Shown here one piece after another: positions 28,961 to 58,007 of a DNA stretch of 64,000 bases. The stretch is from Amorphochlora amoebiformis. Taxonomy: Eukaryota > Cercozoa > Chlorarachniophyceae. Position 1 is the first letter of the stretch. The number at the start of each line of letters is the position of its first letter. The stretch lies in the NCBI GenBank assembly GCA_054601695.1, contig BAAHQB010000009.1:620001-684000 (forward strand), given 5' to 3'. Below the pieces are notes generated by a model, which was given only the letters and a program-made list of their open reading frames with translations, did not search any database and was not told where the DNA came from. The position numbers and the translations under genes were made by a program.

Positions 28961-30269
28961 TCAATTAACCTGCCAAGCTCATGAGTGCTTGACAAAGCTC
29001 ATACAGACTAGTGTCAATAAGTCCGCACTTGGATTAGTTAGTTCTGTACGTTCGAATTTTACTGTAGTCTTAACAATGATAACTACTCGTTAGTAATCAG
29101 CGTATTTCAATTTATCCCCTGTGGCGTTTTATAGTTAGACAAACATGCACGTGCAATAGTACTACGTACGTATTTACATATCTCAGAATGATTGTATACT
29201 ATGCTTATACTCACTCAGTACGTACCATGATCCGATCGGGTCAACCTCCCTCCGTAGCATGTATGGACATTAATTACAAGTTTAAATGTAAGTACGACAC
29301 TTCGCCGATATATACATAGTACAGTACGTATACATACGTACACACAGTGGTCATCTAGATTCGTACGAGATTAGTTGAAGTTTGGCACATACGACTTACG
29401 ATGCCAACCAGCTCACGACATGCACATTCAATGCATGCGTAACTGGTACGTATATTGCAATGCGTATGATATGCCATCACCAGATGATACGTAATATGCA
29501 TAGGCTTACATGTACTGTTATGATGTACATGTTATAAAAACTTCTGTATATCGGATACGCACCACCGTCCATGTGCTAGATGTGGCTCGACTAGCAAACT
29601 CAAGTTAACGCCGTGACGTTGGTGCGTACACATGCGCATCATGGGAAGTTCGACTGTGTGCAAATCCAGATCCCGTAGTAGCCCGTTGTTACATACTTTG
29701 TACTTGTACTGCAATGTACGCATGCGTATGTATACGTACTAGTATGCTTACGTGAACGTTAACGCCAGTAGGTACCAGGCGCTATGCACGAATGGAATAT
29801 TGATGCATGCGCACCGTTGAATACATACCGGCATGCATATGCATCCGCTGAACTATGTACGTATACTATGCCAAGCTGATTCAGAGTCATATCATCACTT
29901 GAATGTACATCATAGTAAATACTAATATAAGTGGTGCGCATCATACGCACGTCCAAGCATCATAGATGTGCACGGTATAATCATGATCAATGGACGGAAA
30001 TTTAGATATAGTACAGTTAATTTAGGAACTGGATGATCCAGGTTGCAATTGGTATTACGTACACAGTGAACTGAAAATGTCTGTACGGTGGCACTGCACT
30101 TGCACAGGTGGATTATTAAGTAACACTGAACGCTTCCACTGTTGAACCGTCATCATAAAGCCGAATATCGTTCTCTTTTATGTGATCCACAGACCAGTGT
30201 TCGCTTAAATACCGGGGCCGCATCGCTGTGAGTGAGTATACATGATGAGAAAGTGATATGATTTGTGTA
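28961..30269. other. 1.3-kb convergent intergenic region rich in palindromic tetramers
   Basis: Between the DUF760 stop (+) and the EXD2-like gene stop (-). Almost no TA microsatellite. From about 29150 to 29970 it is densely packed with TACGTA, GTAC, TGCATGC, CATGCGCATC and similar self-complementary words. No ORF with splice signals or family similarity was found. It is the largest unique non-coding stretch in the window. Confidence 0.75.
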
Positions 30270-45192
<14,923 letters not shown>

Positions 45193-45285
45193 CTGAAATA
45201 AGACATGTTATGTATGCTTTATTAATTCTGTGTCTGTAAATGTATATATATATATATATGTATATATAAATGTATAATATACATA

Positions 45286-45326
<41 letters not shown>

Positions 45327-45361
45327 CATATACGTATATATATATATATATATAATTATAT

Positions 45362-45392
<31 letters not shown>

Positions 45393-45808
45393 GTATATAT
45401 ACATACATATATGTACATATATATATGTGTGTGTAAATACTATATGTGCATATATGTATATTTTATGTATATACTTATAAATATGTTAATATACGTACAT
45501 ATATATTTATACATATTATAAATGTATAGATATATAAAAACATTTATGTACAAATATATATATATATATATATATATAAATGTGGATATTATATAAATAT
45601 ACATACACATATATACATATAAATATAGATATTATATATATATATATATTTTCATATATATTATATATACATATATATACATACGTAAAAACTATATACA
45701 CAGAACAAATAAATATTTATATATACAAAGATATGTATACATTAAATATATATGCATACAAATATGTGTATATGTGTTTATATAATATATGCAAATATAT
45801 ACATACAC

Positions 45809-45855
<47 letters not shown>

Positions 45856-45859
45856 CGTC

Positions 45860-45969
<110 letters not shown>

Positions 45970-45985
45970 ATGCGTATGTATTAAC

Positions 45986-46031
<46 letters not shown>

Positions 46032-46216
46032 ATATTATATATGTATGTAACATATGCACATAATATTATATACAAATATGCATGTATGTATGTATATATA
46101 TATATATATGTATATATATATTTACATGTATGTATGTATATATATATATATATATATAATATCTCTGTGTATGTATTTGTGTACATGTATACATTTGGGT
46201 TTACATACATCCATAA

Positions 46217-46277
<61 letters not shown>

Positions 46278-46310
46278 AGTGAGTGTGCATATATAGGTAC
46301 ATAAATGTAC

Positions 46311-46350
<40 letters not shown>

Positions 46351-46451
46351 TATATATATATATGTATATGTATGTGCATATATTATATATAAATATGTAT
46401 ACATATATATATGTATATATGTATATGTATGTATATATTTATATATATATT

Positions 46452-46487
<36 letters not shown>

Positions 46488-46619
46488 GTGTCTATATATT
46501 AATATACATATATATGAAAATATAATATATATATATATATATAAATATATATATATATATTAGTAAACATGCACATACATGCACATCCACCACAAACAAA
46601 CGCACGAGAATATACATAC

Positions 46620-46924
46620 CTTAACCATTCCATCCCCACTCACAGCCCCTCCCGCAACGACCACGCCCTCTCCATACGTCGTCGACACCCTTTCTCCGAC
46701 GCCCAAAACCTCCAGATTTGACAGCTTCACCCCCATACGCCGTAGGACCTTCAGAAGGTAAGCGTCTGCGACAGATGCTCCGGAGATCACGGGCACTGAG
46801 TTGTTGGGTTCGATTGTATCAAGCATGAGACGGTAGCAATCTGGGAGCCTTGATGTGTTGGAGATTCTGGCGTGAGAGGTGTTCCAAATGAAGACGGGCT
46901 GGGGTATGTGGTGGTTGTTCGTGT

Positions 46925-46965
<41 letters not shown>

Positions 46966-47074
46966 TATATATATTTTATATAAATATGTGTGTGTGTGTG
47001 TATTATGTATAATATATACATATATGTTATTTATGTAATAAATATACATATATATGTATACTTTTTATATGTAA

Positions 47075-47111
<37 letters not shown>

Positions 47112-47158
47112 CAATATTAATATACATATATATATATATATATATGTGTATATATATA

Positions 47159-47189
<31 letters not shown>

Positions 47190-47611
47190 TATATATATAT
47201 ATACATATATTATATATATATATAGTAATTTGAATAATAATTCTTCCCTTCCCCTTCCGCTGCCAAATACCCGCGATCCTTCCAACACAAACCCAAAAAA
47301 AAAATGACAGGTTTTCACATTACCAATCCCCCAGGCCACTTCTGGGCAAGGACGGACCGTTTCATATCCACGGTATGCAACTTCAACAGCCATTCGTCAC
47401 ATTCCGCGTCGCTCATCCGGCGCCCCGCCCCGACCGTCCTCTTCGGGAACCCTATCATCGCCCATCCGACCCCCATAACCGTCAGCACCAAGCCCAGCAG
47501 TCGCAACTTCCGACTTCTTCGAGCCATCGAGAGCCTCCCCCCTACGATGGCCATGACTACGCCGAACGGAATGGATGATCGCACTGCCATACGTGAAAGA
47601 ACTGACCCCAT
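46620..47611 (-). CDS. Membrane module, possible N-terminal part of the EXD2-like gene
   Basis: Family not recognised. Exons 47611-47324 and 46898-46620, phase 0 to 0. The first holds two hydrophobic segments (IPFGVVMAIVGGRLSMA and LRLLGLVLTVMGVGWAMIGF) followed by DAECDEWLLKLHTVDMKRSV. The second has PVISGASVADAYLLKVLRRM and a turn-rich motif ERVSTTYGEGVVV...GDGMVK. The donor after MVK (46620) is in phase with the acceptor of 45192-45058, whose first residues VQLPFGF complete the motif 'xTxYGxGxV...DGMVxVxLPFG' that I associate with protist proteins. Splicing into the exonuclease exon is therefore likely, making a fusion. Start chosen at 47611 (MGSVLSRM); the frame is open to 47728. Further upstream minus exons are possible (see 47716-48408). 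Confidence 0.6.
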
Positions 47612-47715
47612 CTCCCCGAGGCAGCGACCATTCCAGGTGCGTGACTCCGCGTTACGTACTAGAGCGGTAACAAATAGCGTTATCCAACTTTGCCAAATTC
47701 TAGGAGAAATGTGTT

Positions 47716-48408
47716 GTGACAGAGTCACTCTGGTGTGTCACGCAGCTTAGACTCAGAACGTTCCTGGACGCTTTCGCGCCTGGGCCGCCATTCCACCGGA
47801 GAAAGCCTCGCAAGCCAATGGGTTTGCCACTCGATGTCAATTCTATCGCCCAAATACCCTTCAAAAACCCGTCATGCTTCGAGGATGATCAGCAGGATGA
47901 CGATTCTGAACCCCCTGGTGCTATCCGAAAAGCAAAACTCAGGATTCAAACTATCAGAAGGAAGAATGCGAGCCAGAAACCGCTTCAACAGGGTTCAAAA
48001 GGGTCCAGGGCAGTCTCTATGATGTCAATTGCGAATGGCGCCGCCATAGGGATGGCCCTACTGTCGCTCTCTACCTTGGAACTCGCCATGATGGCTACTG
48101 CAGCGTCGCAATGCCCCGGCAAGCGAAAGAAGCCTGACTGGTCCATGTGGCCTATTAAGGAAGGAAATATCCCTAAATCCGTTCTAAGGGCTTTGAGTCA
48201 GGGCTCTTGCAATGAGATACCGTCGCGCTGCCAGCTGGCAAAGCTGTTTGCGCCGAAGCCCAAGAAGAGGCAGAAGACCAGGGAGGGAGAGTGGAACAAA
48301 GTGCAGATAGCACCCAACCTTCATGGAACACCTCAAAGAGCACCTCCGCAGCACCTAGGAGCTGGACGATCTTTTTTTCAACGAACCAATCCGCATCGAG
48401 ATTTAAAG
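47716..48408 (+). CDS. Hypothetical protein or coding region of uncertain strand
   Basis: A 231-codon open frame in a GC-richer segment without microsatellites, head to head with the minus-strand gene at 47611. The product is basic, with one weak hydrophobic stretch (MSIANGAAIGMALLSLSTLE) and Lys/Arg clusters (PKPKKRQKTRE). It ends at a possible donor AAAG/GTCTGAG (48408). No family was recognised. Another + frame (about 47913-48136, GSLYDVNCEWRRHRDG) and candidate minus exons (about 48416-48322, DADWFVEKKIVQLLGAAEVL; about 48141-48079, SGFFRLPGHCDAAVAIMASS, both with good splice sites) are equally protein-like. The region is likely coding, but strand and frame are undecided. Confidence 0.3.
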
Positions 48409-48422
48409 GTCTGAGAAAGATG

Positions 48423-48444
48423 TGATTGGGACTAGTCCCAATCA
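48423..48444. other. Perfect 22-bp palindrome
   Basis: TGATTGGGACT followed by its exact reverse complement AGTCCCAATCA, no spacer. Could be a protein-binding site or a chance hairpin; nothing else supports a function. Confidence 0.85.
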
Positions 48445-48630
48445 AGTTGTATGTTCTTCCCAATCCTCCCGCATGAGCGACAACCTACCTTTCTCGACAT
48501 ACTATTGACATCCCTTATATCCTACCTGTACATTGAATATAGTGCTAAATTGATGCGATTCTCTCCTCGACATTATGTGTGTACATCTGTACATGAACAT
48601 CCTAGCCTGAATCTTACCCTTGTGATCGAG

Positions 48631-48957
48631 CAGGACGAAGGCAAAATATCTGACAAGATGGCAGAAGTAAGGGAAATTCGGAAATTGATTTAAAGAATAG
48701 TATTGAAGTAGGGGATTGGATCTTGAGTGAAAAACAGGGTTGAAAGCTGGAGAGAGAGTCTTTCCTCACGCCGCAAATCGCTTTCCCCTCACGCCGCAAA
48801 TCTCTTTCCCCTCACGCCGCAAATCGCTTTCCCCTCACGCCTCGATACTCTCTCCTCACGGCGTAAATCCTCCCTCACGACTAGTACTGATTGTTAATGT
48901 ATCTTCTAACAGGCCGATTCAGGTCCTGAACGCTACATTCGAGATCTTCAGCGACTG
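48631..48957 (+). CDS. Two candidate exons, possibly 5' part of the F-box gene
   Basis: Exon 48631-48666 (or from 48606) encodes QDEGKISDKMAE, donor GAA/GTAAGG. Exon 48913-48957 encodes ADSGPERYIRDLQRL after a good acceptor (TTCTAACAG), with a possible donor CTG/GTGACC. If that donor is not used the frame ends at TAA 49021-49023. A decayed copy of this exon end follows at 49065-49125 (AGATCTTCAACGACTA/GTATTA), as seen downstream of other real exons here, which supports exon status. A link to the F-box gene (50277 onward) is inferred from order and strand only. Confidence 0.4.
48758..48880 (+). repeat. Tandem repeat, about 24-bp unit, about 5 copies
   Basis: Units of CTCACGCCGCAAATCGCTTTC with decay toward the end (CTCACGGCGTAAATCC). 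It lies in the putative intron before the exon at 48913. Confidence 0.9.
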
Positions 48958-49023
48958 GTGACCCCCAAAACGAACCCCAACTTGAACACACTGACCTCAA
49001 AATATTTTGGAGCAGACAACTAA

Positions 49024-49851
49024 TCCTAATGGTACACCTACCAGGTCGATGAAAACCCAATGATCATAGAAGATCTTCAACGACTAGTATTACTAATATA
49101 AACCCCCAAATAACCGAACCTACTGATTTGGCGTACATCAGTCTAACGGAAGTTCAGATCTCGTCAAACACGTGCTACAACTGGTCTCTTAGTGAACTTA
49201 ATGACCACAAAACTAACCCACCTAACCCAGCTTACCCAAAAATCTACAAACTTAACAAATGCACGCCCCAAGCTGATTCTAAGACTGGTGTTGGAAGTTT
49301 GGTGTTGAGAGGAGTTTGAGCAATTAGGGGAAAGGAATGCATTAGTGCGTATGAATTGCGAATTTCCTCAAATCACCATTTACTCGATGTGTGAGGTCCT
49401 GAAACCCATAAACTCCCGAAATAGAATCAAATTTCGAACGCTAAGCTGGACATCGATGGGAATTGCCGACATAATGGTGTCACAATCGGCTTGTATTTTG
49501 GTTGTAAAGGGAAGATTCCCGGCACTTTGGAGAACTCAGGTGCTGCCGCTAATAACCTGGAGAACTCCCCTTATTTTGAAAACAGACTGATTGTGTTAAT
49601 ACTTAATATCATATATCCCCATATAAGAATTACAACAAGAAATCTTCAAAACAAGCTTTCCAAGCGTCAAGAGTATGAAATCGATTTCCTCAGAGCGAAA
49701 GAGATGTTCCCAGGAACCATCCAGCTGTCACGTGGTCGGCGTTGTATTGTATATATAATATATATACACACACATACATATATATATATATATATTATAT
49801 AATATATATATAGATATATATATACATATATATATTTATATGTATATGTAT

Positions 49852-49896
<45 letters not shown>

Positions 49897-49980
49897 CGTA
49901 CATACATAAAATTTTGCATAATGAACATGTACATTTAAATAAATATGAATATATTTATATATATATATATATATAATATA

Positions 49981-50015
<35 letters not shown>

Positions 50016-50101
50016 CATATATATACATATATAGATATAAATATATATGTATATATATATATATATATAATGTATGTATATTGATATATATATATATATT
50101 G

Positions 50102-50135
<34 letters not shown>

Positions 50136-50154
50136 ATACATGTATATATAATAT

Positions 50155-50186
<32 letters not shown>

Positions 50187-50276
50187 CATATATGTATATA
50201 TATATATATATCAATATATATAATATATATATATGTATTTACATATCTTAATATGTTTGTATAATATAATATACAG
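49024..50276. other. Unassigned stretch between candidate and confirmed F-box exons
   Basis: 49024-49745 is microsatellite-free with short open stretches on + (for example NLQNKLSKRQEYEIDFLRAK at about 49640-49700) that could be exons, but no consistent splice chain was found. 49065-49125 is a ghost copy of the preceding exon. 49746-50276 is (TA)n. Confidence 0.5.
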
Positions 50277-50347
50277 CAAGATTACAAGTCTCGAGGGGGT
50301 ACCGCCAGAAATCGACGACAGCTCTCAACCTCCAACTCCCAAGGTAT

Positions 50348-50410
<63 letters not shown>

Positions 50411-50443
50411 TATACATAAATATATAAAAATTATGTATGTATT

Positions 50444-50506
<63 letters not shown>

Positions 50507-50771
50507 CTTACATATGTATTTCATGATCTATAATTTAGTTTTACATATAAATACATATATATAGTAAATGTATATATATAAATTGTATAATATTTATAAA
50601 TATAGAATGTACATATGTATCTATATTCGTAAATATAACACTTACATTAAATCAATAACACGTTCATAGTTATTGTGCAATGAGTTATACACACATATAT
50701 ATATATATATATATATTATATTCATCAGTCTTGGGTATGAAGCTAAGCAGTCGATATATAATCCATACATA

Positions 50772-50860
<89 letters not shown>

Positions 50861-50928
50861 ATATGTATATATATATATATATTATACATATATATATATA
50901 TATATATAAATATATATAAATTTTTGAA

Positions 50929-50984
<56 letters not shown>

Positions 50985-51491
50985 CATATGTAAAATATGC
51001 ATACATACATGTACTCTACACATGCCAAAATGTCCACATGCACAGGAAACTCAGATCTCCAGATCGAAGGATTTTTTCAGCATAGGAATAGAGGTATACA
51101 TAACCCCATTTTTACTCAACCAACCCTAACCTTTACGCTAACACACAACTTGGCAAGAAGGATGAGACTGTGGCAATCGTTGAGCATACATGTCCTCCAA
51201 TAAAGTATGGAGGGAACCTTAGTGCCAGGAGAGTGTATTAGTGTTTTGCCCTAATACGCAAAACTTTGGTGAAATGATTGAGAGTCCTGTTCCCGAATCT
51301 CTTAAACTGGTAACCCTGACTATGACAGACATTGGATCCAACAGTACAGTATTTTGAAGATTGAGAGATGTATATCTACAGATGTTCTAAAACAATACAT
51401 GTAAATATATACATGTATATTTCTATATTTGTAAATATTATATACAAGAGAATATGTACGTGTGTGTGTATATGTTTGTATAAATGTATAC

Positions 51492-51546
<55 letters not shown>

Positions 51547-51766
51547 TACCATATACATAATATGTAAATAATGTAAGTGTTACACATAGGTACGTATAAT
51601 TTCACAACATAGACTGTTTACATGCATACCTCAGGTGACTCAAAAGGATATGAGAATGAAGCCTCCAAGAAGCAAACGAAGACTCAATCGCAGAAATCAG
51701 GTGCATATCTAAATCACTCGTCCTAATCCTAATGATCCTATGTACCAATATTTAACATGCTTGTAG

Positions 51767-51813
<47 letters not shown>

Positions 51814-51833
51814 GGGGTGTAGGTAATATATAA

Positions 51834-51870
<37 letters not shown>

Positions 51871-51891
51871 CCTGCACAAACGTCAAACATG

Positions 51892-51950
<59 letters not shown>

Positions 51951-52016
51951 TTAAATATATCATAAATATATGTAACATTTACATCCAATACACGCATATA
52001 AATATATGTCATATTT

Positions 52017-52053
<37 letters not shown>

Positions 52054-53130
52054 TATATATATATATTAATTTATTAATACATTTACATGTCTAAAAATAT
52101 GCATATATTAATATATTTACATGGCTAACTTCCAATACATCCATAACAGTGGATTATATCAAGATTGCATCCAAAGATTTCTATAATATGAATGCTGACG
52201 TGAAAGCCGAAGCGCACGCCATTGTTATGGTAATTGTCAAGCTTAAACTAGGACTAGAGTTAGGTTCTGAGTCAGGTTTAGGATATCAGTGTTATTATTG
52301 TCATAACACTCTCAAACACCCTAACAAACCCTGAGTACCCAAAGAACCTAACTAGATGGTGTAAAAAGGGGAAAATATCGAAAGATATCGTCTTAATATC
52401 AGGAAATTGAAGGAGAGATCTCAGAGATTCCAACCCAACGAGCGGAGCTGGAGGAGCATGTCTCCTGTTCCCCTAAAAAGTACACTTCATTCTTCAACGT
52501 CTGCTTCCACGAACAGGCCAAGGAGGAATGTAAGGGAATGCAACCCAGTTGGAATTCCTACGGGCATTCCCAACCCCAGCCCAAAACATATCTTGGCGAC
52601 GGTCCCATCGGCGACGATCCCACGCGGAGATCTGGCAACCAAATTCCCGCTCAGGGCAACGATACTGTGGATTCCCAGCCCGATGGGCGGCGGAGTCAAG
52701 AGCCCAGCCCTGAACAGAAAGGCAGGCATGAGGAAGACGATCTGGGACCGCTTGGACTTGAATCCAAGCGACTCAGCAAGATAACTTTGCAAGGGGGCGG
52801 TGGTAATAAGATAACAGCTATATGTATACATAAATATATTTATACATATTTATATTTACATAGCATATAAATGCATATTTACTCATAGATACATTAGATA
52901 TTATCGATCATCCTAGAGATAGCATATACCTAGAAGATAAAATATATGTGTAGCTATACAAATACATCTATATATATATATACAAATATATATATATTTA
53001 TATGTATATATGTATATATAATATATATATATATATATGTCTGTGTGTGTGTGTGTTACATATATATATATATATATATATAGATATATAATTGACGCAA
53101 GTTATGTTTTGCATTAGCTAGATATGTATA

Positions 53131-53167
<37 letters not shown>

Positions 53168-53197
53168 GTATATATATTTCTATATATATATATATAT

Positions 53198-53279
<82 letters not shown>

Positions 53280-53450
53280 GTGAAATATTACAGACATATG
53301 TACATGTACTTTATGTTTATATATATGTGTATATATATATATATTATACATATATATATAATATATATATATATATGTGTGTGTGTGTAAAGCTAATTTG
53401 TACATTTCTACACGTTTGCACGTAGAGACATAATATCAAATTATATACAC

Positions 53451-53489
<39 letters not shown>

Positions 53490-53629
53490 CACATATATAT
53501 GTATGTATGTATGTATGTATATATATATATGTTATATATGTATATATATATGTATATATATATATATATATATATTGTATATATACATATATATATATAT
53601 GTTACATATATATAATATATATATATATG

Positions 53630-53681
<52 letters not shown>

Positions 53682-54106
53682 TATATATACATATACACAC
53701 ACACACACATATATATATATACGTACCAATGTCTAGAAACATCGCCAAGTGATATGAAACACAATTATGAAACAATTTTCTTCTATTCCAGGAGGTGCAG
53801 TATTGACAGCGAAGATCCTCTCCTATCTCCAAACTCGGGAGCGCCATGTGCTCTCAAGGTTGCATCCCTGTTTTTGAATATACCATGATAAAGCCTTTTC
53901 ACATATATATATATATATATATTATATATATACATATATATATATACATATATATATATATGTATATATAATATACATATATATATATATATATATTATA
54001 CTTATATGTGTATGTCACATATACATACATGAGAGAGATATACATCTGCTTTTACACACATTTATATATATATACATATATATATATACATATTATCTAT
54101 ATATAC

Positions 54107-54139
<33 letters not shown>

Positions 54140-54144
54140 TATGC

Positions 54145-54175
<31 letters not shown>

Positions 54176-54790
54176 ATGTATATATATGCAGGGTTTGTCG
54201 ACTATGGGCCTCTTGCATTGCTTTTTCGCTGACATACCACCTCGATGTCTCCAATCACTACAAGCTCACTGATGACCACTTCAGGAGGATTGTAAACCAA
54301 ACTCACTACATCTCATAGCATATATCTAGATACAAAGCTACTGATGACCTGAAGACATCTATTTTAAATATATATATTATATACACATATATATATATAC
54401 ACACATATATATACCATATATACATACATATTACCATATATACATACATATATACATATATATATATATACTATATTATATATGTACACACCTATATATT
54501 ATATTTATATATATATATATACATATATATACATATATACCAGCTTAATAATGACAATTTCAGACCAACCTCACTATATGTTTGTCAAACATAAATATAT
54601 TACAAATCTATGCGCATATATATGTGTATATAATACACAACAGTTATACGTATAAATATAATATAGATATATGTATATGTATATATATAATATACATATA
54701 TATGTATATATAATAAATATACATATATATATGTATATACATATATATGTGTGTACATATATATATAAACGTATTTATACTTATAAATTC

Positions 54791-54839
<49 letters not shown>

Positions 54840-54938
54840 AGAGAGAGAGAGAGGGACATTTGTGTATAGGTCTACATACATGTATATATATATATATGTA
54901 CATATATATATATGTATATATATATACATATATGTATA

Positions 54939-54976
<38 letters not shown>

Positions 54977-55347
54977 TATTATGCATATATATGTGTATAT
55001 ATAATATATGTATACATATATATATATATATGTGATATACATTATATATATATATGTATGTATGAATATAGGTTGGGAAATATCAAAGACTTGAGAAAAT
55101 CAATATCACTGGGTGCACTCGGCTGTCAGACCAAAGCCTTCAAACTGTTGCAAAAACTAATCAGGGTTTGAAATTCATATACATATGTAGATATGATATA
55201 TATATATATATATCTATTTATATATATATATATATATATTATATATGTATATATATTTATTGATATACGCAATCGTGTATTGGATACCTATATATGTATA
55301 CACACATATATATATATATATATATATATGTATAACACACATACATA

Positions 55348-55390
<43 letters not shown>

Positions 55391-55404
55391 TATATGTACG
55401 TATG

Positions 55405-55448
<44 letters not shown>

Positions 55449-55449
55449 G

Positions 55450-55502
<53 letters not shown>

Positions 55503-55832
55503 GGATATATGTGAATATATACTTGGTATGTGTTTGTGTAGAATATATTTAAAACTAGAAAAATACATACATGTGTACGTCTAGATATAATAATTCGCGT
55601 GCGTCTGTATTATATACATACATTATATACAAATATAAGTACAAATTCACCTATTTTTGTCAGATATTATAATAAATACACACAAACATATAAAACAAAT
55701 ATATGAATACGCAGAGTCCATCTCATGTTTGAATGTGTCGCGAGTGCCCTTGATATCTGACTTCGGTCTCAAACAACTTGCCATATGTGGTAATCTTGAA
55801 AGGCTAAAGGTAATGTGGAGTATATCTATATG

Positions 55833-55872
<40 letters not shown>

Positions 55873-55944
55873 ATATATATATGTATACTGTAATGAGTAT
55901 ATATATATAATGCGCTGAATACATATTTATATAATTGTATATTA

Positions 55945-55988
<44 letters not shown>

Positions 55989-56049
55989 ATATATATATAT
56001 ATATATATAAGTGTGCATATATGTATTATATACATATGTATATCTCTAT

Positions 56050-56088
<39 letters not shown>

Positions 56089-56105
56089 TCTGTATATATG
56101 TATAC

Positions 56106-56137
<32 letters not shown>

Positions 56138-56632
56138 CGTAAACAATACAAATATGTTACGGTATTACAAATGCGTATCCCCACTGCAATGTCTCTCTTA
56201 TCTCTTATATCTCTCTTCTTCGTCTCAGGTCGCAATGTGCAATAAGGTCACCTCCAAAGGCGTGGACATGCTCGCTAAAAAGTGGGATTGTACATTTGCC
56301 AATCGAAATGAAAAATTTAGGCGTAGATAATTTAAATATATATATATATATATTATATATATATTATATATATATATATATATTATATATATATATATAT
56401 AGGCGTGTGTGTGTGTGTGTGTGTAAAAAATACAAATATTCGTACATTTGTACATTATACATGTATATATCCGTTTGTATATAAAGAGATATATGTTAAT
56501 TATAAGGGAGAGAAGTCAGGGAAGGAAGGAGATTATTTTGAACGATATTCTAACACATTTTCAATCCAATCCAGCTGTCCAAAGCTTGTGCCACCGGTGA
56601 TAATGCCCAAACTTACCCGGCAACGGGTACTA

Positions 56633-56691
<59 letters not shown>

Positions 56692-57150
56692 AGATATTTA
56701 TTTACTTAGGTCTATAAGTTTGTGGAAATATGCGTGTGTGATATTTAAATGCATACTGTAAATATCATATATATATATATATATATATACATAGTATACC
56801 ATGTATACATTTTAATATGTCGATAATACACATATATATATATATGTATACATATATACATATATATATATGGTATATATCTGTATATAGTATATATCTG
56901 TATGCATTTATATTATACGCTTCCATTAGGGCTATTATTGGATGCACACTTCACGAAGGCCTGGCGATGGCGTTGAAGCATCAGCTTTTTTCGGCTTTGC
57001 CGGATTTACTGCAACAACAACTGCTGTAAGATACATAATATGCAATATATATATATATATATATATACAATATATATGTACATATTTTACACATAGTAAT
57101 TATATATATCATATACGAGTCTACATCTACATATTATCATATATATACAT

Positions 57151-57181
<31 letters not shown>

Positions 57182-57228
57182 TATATAATATATATATATA
57201 TATGTATATGTTACATATATATATACGC

Positions 57229-57275
<47 letters not shown>

Positions 57276-57385
57276 ATGTATATTATACATATATGTTACA
57301 CATGTATTTGTAAGTACATGTACAATGTGGAAGCTTCTTAATATGCATGGGGAGCGTCAATTTTCTTCGCCTTTGCTACATATAA

Positions 57386-57442
<57 letters not shown>

Positions 57443-57449
57443 TTATATA

Positions 57450-57490
<41 letters not shown>

Positions 57491-57855
57491 GTTTGTGTGT
57501 GTATGGTGTGTGTGTGATGTGTTTGTGTGCGTGTATGTAAAGAAGTATATAATATATATATATATATATAAATATAATATATATATCTGTAAAGTGTAAA
57601 TATATTAATATCTACTATATAAATATATATATATATATATATTTTAATGTAGGGTTGTGAAGATGGAGGATCTAGCGGAATCCCGAGGGGAATTCCTTCG
57701 GCCCGGCCGCCGCCGCTCTGCCTGAAGCGTTCCCTGTCAATTTCATCTGATGCCACGGTAAATATGCAATGATTGCTTGTGTTGTGTGTATAAATGGATA
57801 TAATATATATATATATATATGTTTATATGTATGTATGTATGTATACACATATAAA

Positions 57856-57899
<44 letters not shown>

Positions 57900-58007
57900 C
57901 ATACGTGTACGTATCAGATGTACATCGGGTGATCGTACAAGGTATTTACATTATATATTGCATACGTTATGTAGGATTTCTCGCTCCCTGTTGGGACTCC
58001 CTATTGA
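50277..58007 (+). CDS. F-box/leucine-rich-repeat protein
   Basis: Probable SCF ubiquitin-ligase substrate adaptor (role from family). Exons: 50277-50343, 51046-51093, 51635-51700, 52150-52229, 52403-52802, 53792-53858, 54192-54291, 55072-55165, 55715-55809, 56229-56284, 56575-56626, 56930-57025, 57653-57757, 57975-58007 (TGA); phases agree. The N-terminal 220 residues are polar linker ([40 protein letters not shown]). The F-box-like segment is [20 protein letters not shown] plus [23 protein letters not shown] (CC-type) units follow: [40 protein letters not shown] and [18 protein letters not shown]. The tail is Gly/Ser/Pro-rich. The LRR join 56284/56575 needs a GG instead of GT donor, so that intron or the sequence is abnormal. 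The start is unknown; upstream exons may lie at 47716-48957. Confidence 0.78.
54326..54592 (+). repeat. Decayed copies of the F-box exon end
   Basis: The exon end and donor region (AAGCTCACTGATGACCACTT ... ATTGTAAACCAAACTCACTA, 54261-54310) is echoed at about 54334-54357 (AAGCTACTGATGACCTGAAG) and about 54541-54582 (AGCTTAATAATGACAATTTC then AGACCAACCTCACTATATG). Both copies are in the following intron. Confidence 0.7.

Noticed and set aside
28950-29093. Open frame [14 protein letters not shown]... after the last DUF760 acceptor
   Set aside because: It is in phase 0, but the incoming exon has phase 1, which gives Gly-Ser-Ser-stop.
29532-29956. Two 60-residue minus ORFs in the convergent spacer
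   Set aside because: Short, palindrome-rich DNA, no splice context or family resemblance.
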